Assembly (NCBI GenBank): GCA_013314775.1
Contig: JABUFB010000006.1
Span: forward strand, 124,001-188,000
Reading direction: 5' to 3'
DNA: 64,000 nt
Origin: Armatimonadota bacterium
GTDB lineage: Bacteria; Armatimonadota; Zipacnadia; Zipacnadales; JABUFB01
Part shown: one piece after another, positions 51,683 to 60,695 of the stretch
Numbering within the stretch: position 1 is the first letter of the stretch
Layout of the letters: each line of letters opens with the position of its first letter
The notes under the pieces: model-generated
Database searches by the model: none
The model's input: only the letters and a program-made list of their open reading frames with translations
Told to the model about the DNA's origin: nothing
Made by a program: the position numbers and the translations under genes

Positions 51683-52654
51683 CTACCGCTCGCGCTGCGG
51701 CCTCTTGCGAGACCGTGGCGGGGGGGTCGTGCTCTGCAGGTAGTGCAACAGGCAGCGGGTGAACACCGTGCCGCCGACGAACACGAAACCCGACCAGAGT
51801 ATGGCGTGGTAGTAGAACCCGTCCTGCAGCATCTCCCGGGCCAGATACCAGATGGTCAGCACGATGATGACCATCATCGCCAGCGTCGCACTGCAGGAGC
51901 CGGCTGCGGGCGCATCCACCGGATGACCGCCGTAGTCGCCGGTGGGAGGGTGTCCCAACACCATCACCGGGCTGTCACTCTCCGGGGGACGCAGTGCCCA
52001 GTGCCGCATGCCGCGGAACAGGCTAATCGTTCGGTCGTGGATTTCCCGTAGTGACGAGGCCTCACGGGACTCCAGGGTGAAGCTGCGGTTTGGCTCGCGC
52101 GGAGCATGCCAGTGAACCACAATGCGCGGCGGCCCCAAAGGCGCCGGAGTCAGTTCGATGCGGTCGATGCGCGACTTGCTCAGCGACCAGGTAAATCGGT
52201 CGCCCACGAACACCAGGGCTCCATCATGGATGCACAGGAAGCCCACGTCCAGGTCAGTCTCGCCGTCCCACGTCCGCACCTGATCTCCCGGCGCGAAACC
52301 GATGAAGCGCACATCGCTGGCACAGTCGCGCACCAGCTCGCAGCTGTTGAGATGGTCCTCCAAACGCTTGCGCAGCCAGCCATTACCCAGCAGCGCGAAG
52401 CGATTCTGCACCACCCACGTCAGCCCGCTGGAGGCCAGGAACGCGAAACCTGTGATCAGCCCGGCAACCCATCCTGTGGGGTCGGGGAGGAGGTAGGTGA
52501 TGGTGATCAGAGCCAGCGCAAAAGGTGCCGCCGAGGCGAGCACGATCGCCACGCTGGCGATGATGCGGTTGCGGGCCTTGAAGGCACCGGTAAAGAAGCG
52601 TGGACCGTCCCCGCCGGGCACGGCCACGACTTTCTGTCCTGGCATACTGTTCAT
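51683..52654 (-). CDS. Membrane protein with two N-terminal and two C-terminal helices, unknown
   Basis: A 323-residue protein with hydrophobic helices at about residues 27-48, 55-80, 240-262 and 270-295 and a soluble central region (CDxCRD-like ELVRDCASDVRFIGFAPGD). It ends in an Arg/Pro-rich cytoplasmic tail. No family recognised. ATG 52654 is 5 bp after the ceramidase-like stop codon on the same strand, so the genes are coupled. Confidence 0.6.
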   Translation of the reverse strand: MNSMPGQKVVAVPGGDGPRFFTGAFKARNRIIASVAIVLASAAPFALALITITYLLPDPTGWVAGLITGFAFLASSGLTWVVQNRFALLGNGWLRKRLEDHLNSCELVRDCASDVRFIGFAPGDQVRTWDGETDLDVGFLCIHDGALVFVGDRFTWSLSKSRIDRIELTPAPLGPPRIVVHWHAPREPNRSFTLESREASSLREIHDRTISLFRGMRHWALRPPESDSPVMVLGHPPTGDYGGHPVDAPAAGSCSATLAMMVIIVLTIWYLAREMLQDGFYYHAILWSGFVFVGGTVFTRCLLHYLQSTTPPPRSRKRPQRER

Positions 52655-52659
52655 ATTGG

Positions 52660-53955
52660 CTACTCGGCCCAAAGGTCCTGCAAGAGTGTGTTAGTCACTG
52701 CAGCCATCCGCGGCCCGGTATCCTCAACGAACCGAGCGCTCTGGCCCTCATAGGCTCCCTGTCGGAAGCCCTCTACGGTAGGAACATAACCCACGCAGTC
52801 GTTTGCAAGTTCCACGAGAAACGTCCAGCGCGCGGGAGACTGGGCCTTGATCTGCAGCCCGTACTCCACGAAATACTCCGCGGGGATGCCCACGATCGCC
52901 AGGTCTCCGACGCGGAAGGCCTGCAGTTCGGTGGACTGGCTCGTGACGCCCTGCTCCACCCGGCCCAATCGCCCCCGAGCGTTGATCTTGCGAAAGTCGG
53001 TTTCCGCAATCTCCGGGTCCGCGACAATCCGACGCAGCCCGGCGATCTCCTTTTCCGTGAAGGGGCGGTATTCCAGCTCGAGGATTTCACGCCGGGCACC
53101 GACGACAGGTTCCCCGCTGGTGATGGAGTCCGGCGCGACCATGCACTTGAGCACCTCTCCCGCCAGGATCTGCCCCATCTTCCGGCAATGCTCGAACCCG
53201 CCCTGCCGGGTTTGCGCGAAAACGTTGATATGGTTGATGTTCCCGCAGCAACCATTGGCGAAAAGGACGGTCGCGCCCGGAAATCCCGCCTTCGCCAGAG
53301 TCTCCCGCATGAAGTACGGGTAGTCGGCGGAGATCAGGTGGTTACCGTTGCCCAGCACATCCAGGTGACAGGCGAAGTTGACCAGGATCGCCGACGGGGC
53401 GGTGGCCGGGCCTGCGAACAAACAGCCGACATCCGGGTCGGTGGGGCCATCACTGCGCACCACGTCAGGGTTGCCCACGCCGGGGTTCGTGCGGGTCGTG
53501 CCGTCGCGCATGAGATACCGGCGGTTGAAGGCGATGGTCGTTTCGCGCCCCACCGCCACACGCAGGTCGCCCTCAGCCAGCCGCGAATGGGCCTCGGCCA
53601 CCGCTCCCGCGAGGCGCTCGGGGAGCGTGCAGATCCAGCCCTCGTCCCGCCTGTCCTTGCCGCCGGGCATCATGATCGGGCCGGCGTGGGTGTGGGTGGC
53701 CCAAACCATCACGTTGTCCGCGGGAATCCCCGTGTTCGCTGTGACAAGCTCCCGAGTGCGCGCGCAGACCACCGGGTCCATGGCAATGAGGTCGCAGCCA
53801 ATCATGGCCACCTTCTCTCTGCCGTTGGAGATCACCATCGCGGCTGCGAGAAGCGGGTCGTGGATACCCACCGACGCGCGGCTCACGAAATGCCCCGCCA
53901 GATACCCGCCCAGAGGCGGGGTGATGTCGACGATCGCGGCTCCCGTTGAGTACAT
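52660..53955 (-). CDS. Neutral/alkaline ceramidase-like protein
   Basis: A 431-residue protein of the neutral/alkaline non-lysosomal ceramidase N-terminal domain family. It has AAIVDITPPLGGYLAG at the N-terminus, ATHTHAGP (metal His), FACHLDVLG and SADYPYFMRETL. Many bacterial members lack a known sphingolipid substrate and may act on other amides. ATG 53955 has AGAGGAG upstream. It lacks an obvious signal peptide. Confidence 0.85.
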   Translation of the reverse strand: MYSTGAAIVDITPPLGGYLAGHFVSRASVGIHDPLLAAAMVISNGREKVAMIGCDLIAMDPVVCARTRELVTANTGIPADNVMVWATHTHAGPIMMPGGKDRRDEGWICTLPERLAGAVAEAHSRLAEGDLRVAVGRETTIAFNRRYLMRDGTTRTNPGVGNPDVVRSDGPTDPDVGCLFAGPATAPSAILVNFACHLDVLGNGNHLISADYPYFMRETLAKAGFPGATVLFANGCCGNINHINVFAQTRQGGFEHCRKMGQILAGEVLKCMVAPDSITSGEPVVGARREILELEYRPFTEKEIAGLRRIVADPEIAETDFRKINARGRLGRVEQGVTSQSTELQAFRVGDLAIVGIPAEYFVEYGLQIKAQSPARWTFLVELANDCVGYVPTVEGFRQGAYEGQSARFVEDTGPRMAAVTNTLLQDLWAE

Positions 53956-54055
53956 ATTGGGGGCTCCTCTCAGAAAACGCACCCAGGCAAAGGCCCCGCA
54001 GGTGCCCGCTCTGGTGGACAGTCAGGATTGCCAGTCCCACTGACGGCGAACGGCC

Positions 54056-54076
54056 GGCGGGACACAGGTCCCCGCC
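54056..54076. repeat. REP-like palindrome in the 253-bp spacer 53956-54208
   Basis: GGCGGGAC (54056-54063) pairs with GTCCCCGCC (54068-54076) with one bulge. The rest of the spacer shows no gene. Confidence 0.5.
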
Positions 54077-54208
54077 ATGTATACGGCGTTGGCGTCGATG
54101 GACGGTCGGCAAGAGCCGGCTCCGCCTCCAGGCCGCGGAGAAGTCGTTCGCCTCTAGCCGCGGGTGCAAGCCCCTGGAACCCTGGCGCAGTGGCGCCTTT
54201 GCGGCTCT

Positions 54209-56830
54209 CTAACGCAGGAACGCGACCTCGCCCGGTTCGAGGCTGAGCGTCCGTCGGGCGCCGTGCCAGGTGAGCACACCTTCCACCCGCTCATGCTTGA
54301 TATTCACCGCCACCAGCGCTTCGGTTCCGTCCGCTGCGCGAAAAGCATTGTGCAGGATCGCGGGAAGCTGCCGACCACTCACCTCCACCGTGCCCACTTC
54401 CAGCGGCGGCTTGTGCAGCATCCGCCCGTGGAGCAGATATGCGCTTGCCTCGTCGCAGTACAGGTCCACCCAGCGGCGCATGAACCCATGGTCCAGCGGC
54501 ACCTCGGGGCGCATGACCTGCGCCCACGTTCCGTCCGGTAGTGCGCGCTCGAGCACCATGTCATCTACCCAGACCTTCCCCGGCCCGTCGATGTGAATCA
54601 TGATCCGCAGCATCTCAGACTGGGCCGGGACAGTAAACTCCGCACTGCCCTCGACCCATTCCCCGCCTGTGTCCTGGGGAATCTGGATGCGCGCGCCACC
54701 GGTGCTGCGCAGTCCCGGGGCGAAAGTGCCCAGCCCGATACCATTCGGCTTCTGCATGGCTTCCGACCGCAGCCACGCGCGGAGCCGGTACTGACCGCCG
54801 ATAGCGAACTGGCCGCCGACGCTTACATTCTGCGACACCTGCACCACATCCGTGGGCTCAGTGTTCTCCAGTCGCAGGCTGTGGTTGCCACCATGGGCGA
54901 CCTCGGCATCGTGGAAACACTTGCCTGACCACGTCCGCCCCTGGTAGCCGCCGACCTTGTCCCAGCCCGCCGGCGCGCCGCCCACCCATTCCTCGAAGTC
55001 CCCGCCAAGGAGCGACGGCCCGGGCCCGGTGAGCATGGAGGGCACGAAATGGGGCATCTGCCCGGTGACAAGGCAGTACCCCGCGCCGGGCAGGTCATTG
55101 GCGCGCGGGTTGCTCTGGAAGGTGGGCAGGTACTCGTGGTACACATAGTTGAAGACCGATTCTGGAATCGTGTCATCCTCGGCGCGCCGCGTCGGCTCCC
55201 AGTCGCGGTAGTCCTGGATCGCCACCTGCTGGATGAAATGCTCGTTGGGCTCCTCGAAGCAAACCAGGGCGTCGGGGTCGATCTTCCGACATTCCGCCAG
55301 CATGGTCTCCAGTTGCCGGCGAAACACTTCGGTCATCCACACCCCCGGCCCCGGCGGGTGGTTGTGGTCGGTCTTGTAGCAGAACGGGTACGCGCCGCCC
55401 ACTACCTGGTCCACCTGTACCAAATCAGAGCCACGCTCCACCAGTTTCACGGCCAGGTCGTTGAACCAGTCGATGGTCCACGGGTCCCCGGGGCACATGG
55501 TCGCCGTTGCTCCGCCGCGCAGCCAGCTGGGCTCGCGCACATACAGGCTGCCGTCCCGATTGTGTATGGCGTGGGGGCGGGCGCTCTCGTCGAATCGCTC
55601 CCGGTCGTCCCACCGGAATGTGCCGTCAGCCAGCTTCTCGAAGGTCAGCGTATAATGGTACCCGCTGGGCCAGGGGAAAGTATGTACCCCGTGCGCTCTT
55701 GCGAAAGCGGCAAGGCTGGTGAACTCCTCATCGTTGGGGAACACCGGGAAGTAGTCCGGCGTGACCCAGCTCTCCACTTTCTCCCAGCCCCAGTAGGCCG
55801 CGATCAGATGGTTTCCCGCCGGGAAGTGCTTGCCCCAGTAGCCAGTGAGCCAACTACGGATGCGTTCGGGCTTCGCAAGCCATGCGCGGTTGAAGCGCAC
55901 CATGGCCGGACCGTCCTTGAACCACTGAGGGACATCGTCGCGGTCGGCGAACTTCCGCGCGCACCAGTGCTGCTTCTCGGCCCATGCCTTGTAGATGTCG
56001 GCCCCGTCGCGCCAGGTCGTCGCGGCCCCGTTTTCACCCCGGAAGGTGCCGATCGCGGCTTCGAAACCCAGGCTGAAGTCCCCCGTATCAAAGCAGTGGC
56101 GGTCCCAGTCGGTCTCCAGGCCCTCTTCAATGCGCCGGCATTCCACGGTCTTCGGGTACCCCGCCGAATCCAGGGCGGCGAAGACTACGCCCACGCCGTC
56201 GTCATGGTAGCAGCCGAACTGTGCCGCCAGGCTCCCCGGCTGCCGGGCGTATATTCGCCGATTCACGGCCCAGTTCGAGGGCCGAGGCGACATGCCCCCC
56301 TTCGTGCGGCCAAGCACCAGCGCGTCTTCGCCCTGCCCGCTCAACGGCGCACGGAGCGCGATGAAAGGATACTGCACTTCCTCGCAGACGAGATCCTCGG
56401 GGATACGCGCCTGCAGCCCGAACCGCGCCAGCTGATCGGGCTGGTCCACGGTGACGTTGCAGACGACCTCGACGCTCTGCCCCGGAAAACCACTGTATGT
56501 GACCTGCACGCCGCCGGGCAGCGTCTCGAAGGTCACCGATTCCGCCTGCGCGCTGGACAAGTACTGCGGCGTGCCGGATTTGTCTCCGCGCTTGGTGAGG
56601 GTCAGCTGGAACAGGCGCGGTGACTTCTGAAGCGCTGCAAGTTCCCGGTCCAGGGACCTGTCGCGCAGGGAAATGATGGCGCCTTTCTCAGCCTTCCCCA
56701 GGGCCAGCGACAACCGGTCATTCTGTAGGATGAGCCGCCCGGGAGTGTCGCTTACCTGCACCCCGTGAGCTGGGCCACAGGTGGCACACAGGACGATCGC
56801 TCCCAGGGTCATGAGCATTGGGGATGTCAT
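54209..56830 (-). CDS. DUF6259-like glycoside hydrolase, exported, with C-terminal CBM-like region
   Basis: An 873-residue secreted protein (signal peptide MTSPMLMTLGAIVLCATCGPAHG). An N-terminal beta-sandwich is followed by a TIM-barrel region with SDLVQVDQVVGGAYPFCY and DALVCFEEPNEHF, as in DUF6259 and related alpha-glycosidase-like families. Residues about 620-770 look like a carbohydrate-binding module (GNHSLRLEN, VWVDDMVLERAL). The C-terminus is a beta-domain. Substrate unknown. Its start overlaps the signal peptidase gene by 4 bp (ATGA), so they are translationally coupled. Confidence 0.82.
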   Translation of the reverse strand: MTSPMLMTLGAIVLCATCGPAHGVQVSDTPGRLILQNDRLSLALGKAEKGAIISLRDRSLDRELAALQKSPRLFQLTLTKRGDKSGTPQYLSSAQAESVTFETLPGGVQVTYSGFPGQSVEVVCNVTVDQPDQLARFGLQARIPEDLVCEEVQYPFIALRAPLSGQGEDALVLGRTKGGMSPRPSNWAVNRRIYARQPGSLAAQFGCYHDDGVGVVFAALDSAGYPKTVECRRIEEGLETDWDRHCFDTGDFSLGFEAAIGTFRGENGAATTWRDGADIYKAWAEKQHWCARKFADRDDVPQWFKDGPAMVRFNRAWLAKPERIRSWLTGYWGKHFPAGNHLIAAYWGWEKVESWVTPDYFPVFPNDEEFTSLAAFARAHGVHTFPWPSGYHYTLTFEKLADGTFRWDDRERFDESARPHAIHNRDGSLYVREPSWLRGGATATMCPGDPWTIDWFNDLAVKLVERGSDLVQVDQVVGGAYPFCYKTDHNHPPGPGVWMTEVFRRQLETMLAECRKIDPDALVCFEEPNEHFIQQVAIQDYRDWEPTRRAEDDTIPESVFNYVYHEYLPTFQSNPRANDLPGAGYCLVTGQMPHFVPSMLTGPGPSLLGGDFEEWVGGAPAGWDKVGGYQGRTWSGKCFHDAEVAHGGNHSLRLENTEPTDVVQVSQNVSVGGQFAIGGQYRLRAWLRSEAMQKPNGIGLGTFAPGLRSTGGARIQIPQDTGGEWVEGSAEFTVPAQSEMLRIMIHIDGPGKVWVDDMVLERALPDGTWAQVMRPEVPLDHGFMRRWVDLYCDEASAYLLHGRMLHKPPLEVGTVEVSGRQLPAILHNAFRAADGTEALVAVNIKHERVEGVLTWHGARRTLSLEPGEVAFLR

Positions 56831-57969
56831 CGCGCGTACTCCTCCTGGGCCACCGTGCCCATGCGGTCCGGCGGCCAGTATCGGTACACCAGTCTGCCCC
56901 GCAGGGCGCTCATGGGCAGGAAGGGCATCTCTTCAACGTCCCGGCCGTCCGCGGTGATACGCCGCCAAAGGTGGGCGTCGAAGGAATCATTGCGGTTGTC
57001 TCCCAGCACCACAACTTGCCCCTTCGGAACCTCTACCTGTTCCCCGGCCTCCGGCCACTCATACGCCGGAGGTTCGGAGATGTACGGCTCATCCACAGGC
57101 TGGTCATTGCGGACCAGCCTCCCCTGGCGCACTTCCAGACGGTCGCCGGGCAGGCCCACCACACGCTTGACGAAGATCTTGCCTTCTTCATCCACCCAGT
57201 CGGGGGCGCGGAACATCACGATCTCCCCATGCCTCGGGGCGCGCAGGCGCAGGACCAGCTTGTTCGCGAGAATCCGGTCGCCGATCTGGATCGTGGGCTC
57301 CATGGAACCGCTGGGCACCACGTAGGCTTCCACCAGGAAGGGGCGCACGACGATGAAAGGCACTGCCAGCCACAGGACCGTTGCCCCAGCGGCCAGACGG
57401 GTCAGACGATCCACAGGCACCGGGTCCTCGCGCAGCACGAACGTCCTTGCCGCGAGGTCGTGGATCGCCTGCCTGCGGCGGGTGGTGAGGATGTAGAAGG
57501 GGTCCACCAGGCCAATGATCGACCCAAGACCTGCCCCCGACAGGGCGCAGGCGACCTTGTCCGCGCCGGAAATCGAAGCGAAGAGCCAGCCCACGGCCAT
57601 GAACGCGACACCGGTCATGTCGAAGGCTGCCTCAACCAGGACCCGCCTCAGGACCACAGACTTCGGAGGAACCTGCCCGTCCGCGTCGACCACGCGGATT
57701 TGAGCGGCCATCTTGCCGATAGTCTGACCACGCAGCGCAGTGAGGCGGTAGACGTAGAGATACCACAGGATTCCCGAGGCCACGAAACCCAGCGCGATCG
57801 TCAGCGGCGGCAGGCCCAATGCATTGAGCAGTGCGCCAAGCGCCACCAGCAGCGTCTCCACCACCACCCACAGGCCGTGGTCTATGAGCTTGGCTCCCAC
57901 GCGCAACCACAGCCCGGCGTCAGGGAACTGCGCGGTCAGATTCGATGAGACAGAATCAGTCGGCGGCAT
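56827..57969 (-). CDS. RDD domain fused to signal peptidase I
   Basis: A 380-residue membrane protein. Residues about 15-170 form an RDD-type transmembrane domain (RVGAKLIDHGLW, TALRGQTIGK). Residues about 200-375 are a leader peptidase: the catalytic Ser222 in VVPSGSMEPT, Lys268 in FVKRVVGLPGD and VVLGDNRNDSFDAHLW. Signal peptidase I cleaves Sec/Tat signal peptides at the outer face of the membrane. The RDD part is an unusual addition and would anchor or regulate it. It precedes an exported glycosidase gene with 4-bp overlap. Confidence 0.9.
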   Translation of the reverse strand: MPPTDSVSSNLTAQFPDAGLWLRVGAKLIDHGLWVVVETLLVALGALLNALGLPPLTIALGFVASGILWYLYVYRLTALRGQTIGKMAAQIRVVDADGQVPPKSVVLRRVLVEAAFDMTGVAFMAVGWLFASISGADKVACALSGAGLGSIIGLVDPFYILTTRRRQAIHDLAARTFVLREDPVPVDRLTRLAAGATVLWLAVPFIVVRPFLVEAYVVPSGSMEPTIQIGDRILANKLVLRLRAPRHGEIVMFRAPDWVDEEGKIFVKRVVGLPGDRLEVRQGRLVRNDQPVDEPYISEPPAYEWPEAGEQVEVPKGQVVVLGDNRNDSFDAHLWRRITADGRDVEEMPFLPMSALRGRLVYRYWPPDRMGTVAQEEYAR

Positions 57970-58072
57970 TTGAACGCCGCGGCGCTCAGACGGGCCCCAG
58001 GCGGCGTACTCTCCCTTCTGAATCAGGTCCTTCTAGTTCAGCGGTAAGCGTACCACATTCCACGACGCGAAC

Positions 58073-59065
58073 TTACGCCGGCGCGACGGGCATACCTGCT
58101 GCCGCCGACCGGTATGCGGCGTCGATAATGCGCTGAATGTTGTAGGCCTCGGTGGCCCCCTCGGAGGGTTCGGCGCCGGAATCGATCAGCCCCAGGAACC
58201 GCTCGAACTGGGGCGCGAGACCTCCGCCGTCCCCTGCGAAAGTGATCACTTCAGCGTTCTCGGTCTCCCCTGCGTGGATCGCCACGCGGGTCGCGGTCAC
58301 ATCCAGCGTGGCCTTCGTGCCATGCAGGACCACCTGGCGGTTGGACGGCTGGCAGATGAAGCAGCAGACCACGTTCCCAATCCCGCCGTCGGGGTAGTCG
58401 AGCACCAGACAGGCGCGGTCGTCCACATCATAGTCACCCGGCAGGGCATTGCCTCGACCAAGCGAGCAGTAGACCCGCTCGGGCATCCCGCGCAACCAGT
58501 GCAGGATGTCCAGGATATGCCAGCCCGAATCGATCACTGCCACACCACCGGACTTCTCGCGCACCGCGCGCCAGCGCCAGTTGTTCGCGAAAGCCCCGCC
58601 CCAGCGGTATGTGATGATCCCCCGGGACAGGAAGACGTCTCCCAGCATCCCGCTGCCCACCAGTTCCCCGGCCCTCTGGAACCCAGGCGAGTACTTGCCC
58701 TGCCCGGCCACCATGAGGGTCCGGCCAGCGCTTTTCGCGCACTCCATCATAGTCCGCGCATCCGCAAGATCTTTCGCGAAAGGCTTCTCCTTGAGCACGT
58801 GTATCCCGTTCTCCAGGGCCATGCACACGGCTGCGGGGTACAGGTCGTGTGGCAGGACGATGATCGCTGCGTCGATATCATCCCGGGACAGCGCCTCCCG
58901 GAAATCCGCCGTCGTCGCGATGCCCTGACCTGCGAGGGGCGCCAGGACTTCGGGCGCCGCGTCGCAGACCACCTTCAGCTCGACCCGCGGGTGATTGCGC
59001 AGCACAGCGAGATGCCCGCCGCCGAAACCTCCAGCACCGACGAGAGCGAAGCGCAGGCGATCCAT
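58073..59065 (-). CDS. Gfo/Idh/MocA family NAD(P)-dependent oxidoreductase
   Basis: A 330-residue sugar oxidoreductase. The cofactor loop is VGAGGFGGGHLAVL and the catalytic Lys lies in LKEKPFAKDLADA. The C-terminal dimerisation half carries a GWHILDILHWLRG segment. These oxidise pyranoses or inositols; many act in sugar turnover together with extracellular glycosidases. It lies 103 bp upstream of the signal peptidase gene on the same strand. An intergenic tRNA-like motif beside it was rejected. Confidence 0.88.
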   Translation of the reverse strand: MDRLRFALVGAGGFGGGHLAVLRNHPRVELKVVCDAAPEVLAPLAGQGIATTADFREALSRDDIDAAIIVLPHDLYPAAVCMALENGIHVLKEKPFAKDLADARTMMECAKSAGRTLMVAGQGKYSPGFQRAGELVGSGMLGDVFLSRGIITYRWGGAFANNWRWRAVREKSGGVAVIDSGWHILDILHWLRGMPERVYCSLGRGNALPGDYDVDDRACLVLDYPDGGIGNVVCCFICQPSNRQVVLHGTKATLDVTATRVAIHAGETENAEVITFAGDGGGLAPQFERFLGLIDSGAEPSEGATEAYNIQRIIDAAYRSAAAGMPVAPA

Positions 59066-59187
59066 GGGAGAGCCTCCAACAGAGCAGATAAAGCCGCTGG
59101 TCGCAGCCCGCCCTCATTTCGGCGCGCGGAGAACGGGACCTTCCGAAAGAGCCGTGGGGGCGAGGCCGTTGCCCTCGTCGTTTGTGG

Positions 59188-59208
59188 GGCGCGGGCTTGT
59201 ACCGCGCC
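59188..59208. repeat. REP-like palindrome GGCGCGG/CCGCGCC
   Basis: GGCGCGG (59188-59194), 7-nt loop, CCGCGCC (59202-59208), preceded by GTGG as in other family members. Confidence 0.55.
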
Positions 59209-59230
59209 GGACGGATACATGAGCGCGTGG

Positions 59231-59249
59231 GGCGGGCGTCTCGCCCGCC
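59231..59249. repeat. REP-like palindrome, third copy of the GGCGGGC family
   Basis: GGCGGGC (59231-59237), loop GTCTC, GCCCGCC (59243-59249), preceded by CGCGTGG. It matches 30479 and 33630 in both arms and in the loop ending TCTC. Confidence 0.7.
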
Positions 59250-59349
59250 GCCGTTCGCCGTCCGGAGGGCGGCATTCACGCAGGCCATTCCTGCTCCGGT
59301 GTGGAAACATCTCTCACGCGACTTGATCCGCCGCGCCAGGAGTGTTCCC

Positions 59350-60660
59350 ATGGAAGTCCCCGCCTCACACCGTGGCGTCTGGTATGCCTGCGGAATCCCC
59401 AATGCTCTGCCGGGCCACGGCCACGTGTACTCCGGCCCCATGGCGACGTACTGTGCCTGGCACAGGCCGATGGCGATCTATTGCCCGGAGCCGGACAGGA
59501 CCTTCTGGGTCTACGGGAATGCCGACAATGCCCCCACCATCACCTTCTTCGACCACGCGACGGCGAGGTTCGCCCAGCCGGTAGTGCTGGGGTCAAACCC
59601 CGACGGCGATGCCCATCGCAACCCGACTCTGCTCATCGATGAGGCCGGCTTCCTCAATGTTTTCTACGGGGCTCACAGCGACCCGTCTCACGTGGTCCGC
59701 AGCGTGAAACCGTACGACATCACCGCGTGGCGCCAGATGCCCGACCTGGCCGACCCGCTTGGCAGTTACCCGCAGGCCTGGCAGGCGATGCCTGGCGAGA
59801 TGAACGTCTTGTTCCGGCACAGTCCGGGCTGGCGTTGTAGGATATCCCGGGACGGCGGAGAGTCCTGGGAGGAACCCATCGACGTGGTCTCCCTCGCAGA
59901 GGATGAGGGCTGGAGCATCAGCGTCTATGGCCTGAGCGTCGCGGCCGAGGGCCCCCATCCGCGGCGCCTGCATTTCGCCTGGTCGAAACTGGGCGGCGGC
60001 ACCCCGGAGGAGGTGGCCGCCAAGCATCTGTGGGCCCGGCGCTACAATGTCTACTACGCCTGCAGCGACGACGGCGGGCGTACCTGGCAGCGCTCGGACG
60101 GCGCCCCCTGCGCCCTGCCCATCACCGAAGACAATGCGGAGATGCTCTACGACTGCGGAACCCGCGGTGTCTGGCTCAAGGACATCCAGGTGGATTCCCG
60201 GGGATACCCGTACATATTGTTTCTGGATGCCGAAGTCGAGACATTCCGCGCGCGCTGGATGGTCCTGCGCTTCGACGGCGCAGATTGGAAGCTGTCACAG
60301 GTTACCGAGAGTGACCACATGTACGATGACGGGGCACTGGTGATCATCGCCGATGATGACATCCGTATCTGGGGGCCGACTGCGCCCGTGCAGCCCTCGG
60401 AAGACGGCGGCGAAATCGAGGAGTGGCAGTCAACCGATGGCGGGGACAACTGGACCCGGACCAGGGCGCTGACATCGGGGTCCCGCTACTCGCACAACAA
60501 TGTCAAGCAGGTGTGGAACCACCGCGCGGGAAAGGGCGACTTGCGGGTCTTCTGGAGTTACGGCGACTCCAATTCCCCGCCCGAGGATCGCGAGGTGCGC
60601 CTGTTCTGCTACGGTGAGAACATGCCCGCGCCCCGGGAAGTGCAATTCCCGGTGGAGTGA
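59350..60660 (+). CDS. BNR/sialidase-fold protein, no signal peptide
   Basis: A 436-residue protein with Asp-box-type repeats: SRDGGESWEEP, CSDDGGRTWQRS and STDGGDNWTRT. These belong to a six-bladed propeller used by sialidases and related glycan hydrolases. The catalytic Arg/Glu/Tyr sites are not clear, so the substrate is unknown. ATG 59350 is chosen because CAGGAG lies eight bases upstream. Longer frames to 59182 run through a palindromic repeat. It lacks a clear signal peptide. Confidence 0.82.
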   Translation: MEVPASHRGVWYACGIPNALPGHGHVYSGPMATYCAWHRPMAIYCPEPDRTFWVYGNADNAPTITFFDHATARFAQPVVLGSNPDGDAHRNPTLLIDEAGFLNVFYGAHSDPSHVVRSVKPYDITAWRQMPDLADPLGSYPQAWQAMPGEMNVLFRHSPGWRCRISRDGGESWEEPIDVVSLAEDEGWSISVYGLSVAAEGPHPRRLHFAWSKLGGGTPEEVAAKHLWARRYNVYYACSDDGGRTWQRSDGAPCALPITEDNAEMLYDCGTRGVWLKDIQVDSRGYPYILFLDAEVETFRARWMVLRFDGADWKLSQVTESDHMYDDGALVIIADDDIRIWGPTAPVQPSEDGGEIEEWQSTDGGDNWTRTRALTSGSRYSHNNVKQVWNHRAGKGDLRVFWSYGDSNSPPEDREVRLFCYGENMPAPREVQFPVE

Positions 60661-60695
60661 TAGACCTGCGACCTCAACACACGGAGATGATCCCT

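Noticed and set aside
55049-56623. Plus-strand frame of 524 residues antisense to the DUF6259-like gene.
   Set aside because: The opposite frame encodes a recognisable protein with signal peptide; this one does not.
58036-58072. Short match to the 5' half of a tRNA (TAGTTCAGCGGTAAGC).
   Set aside because: No anticodon stem, no T-arm GGTTCGAnTCC and no CCA follow before the next gene at 58073.
59182-59349. 56-residue N-terminal extension of the BNR gene.
   Set aside because: It reads through two REP-like palindromes. ATG 59350 has a ribosome site and begins at the domain.
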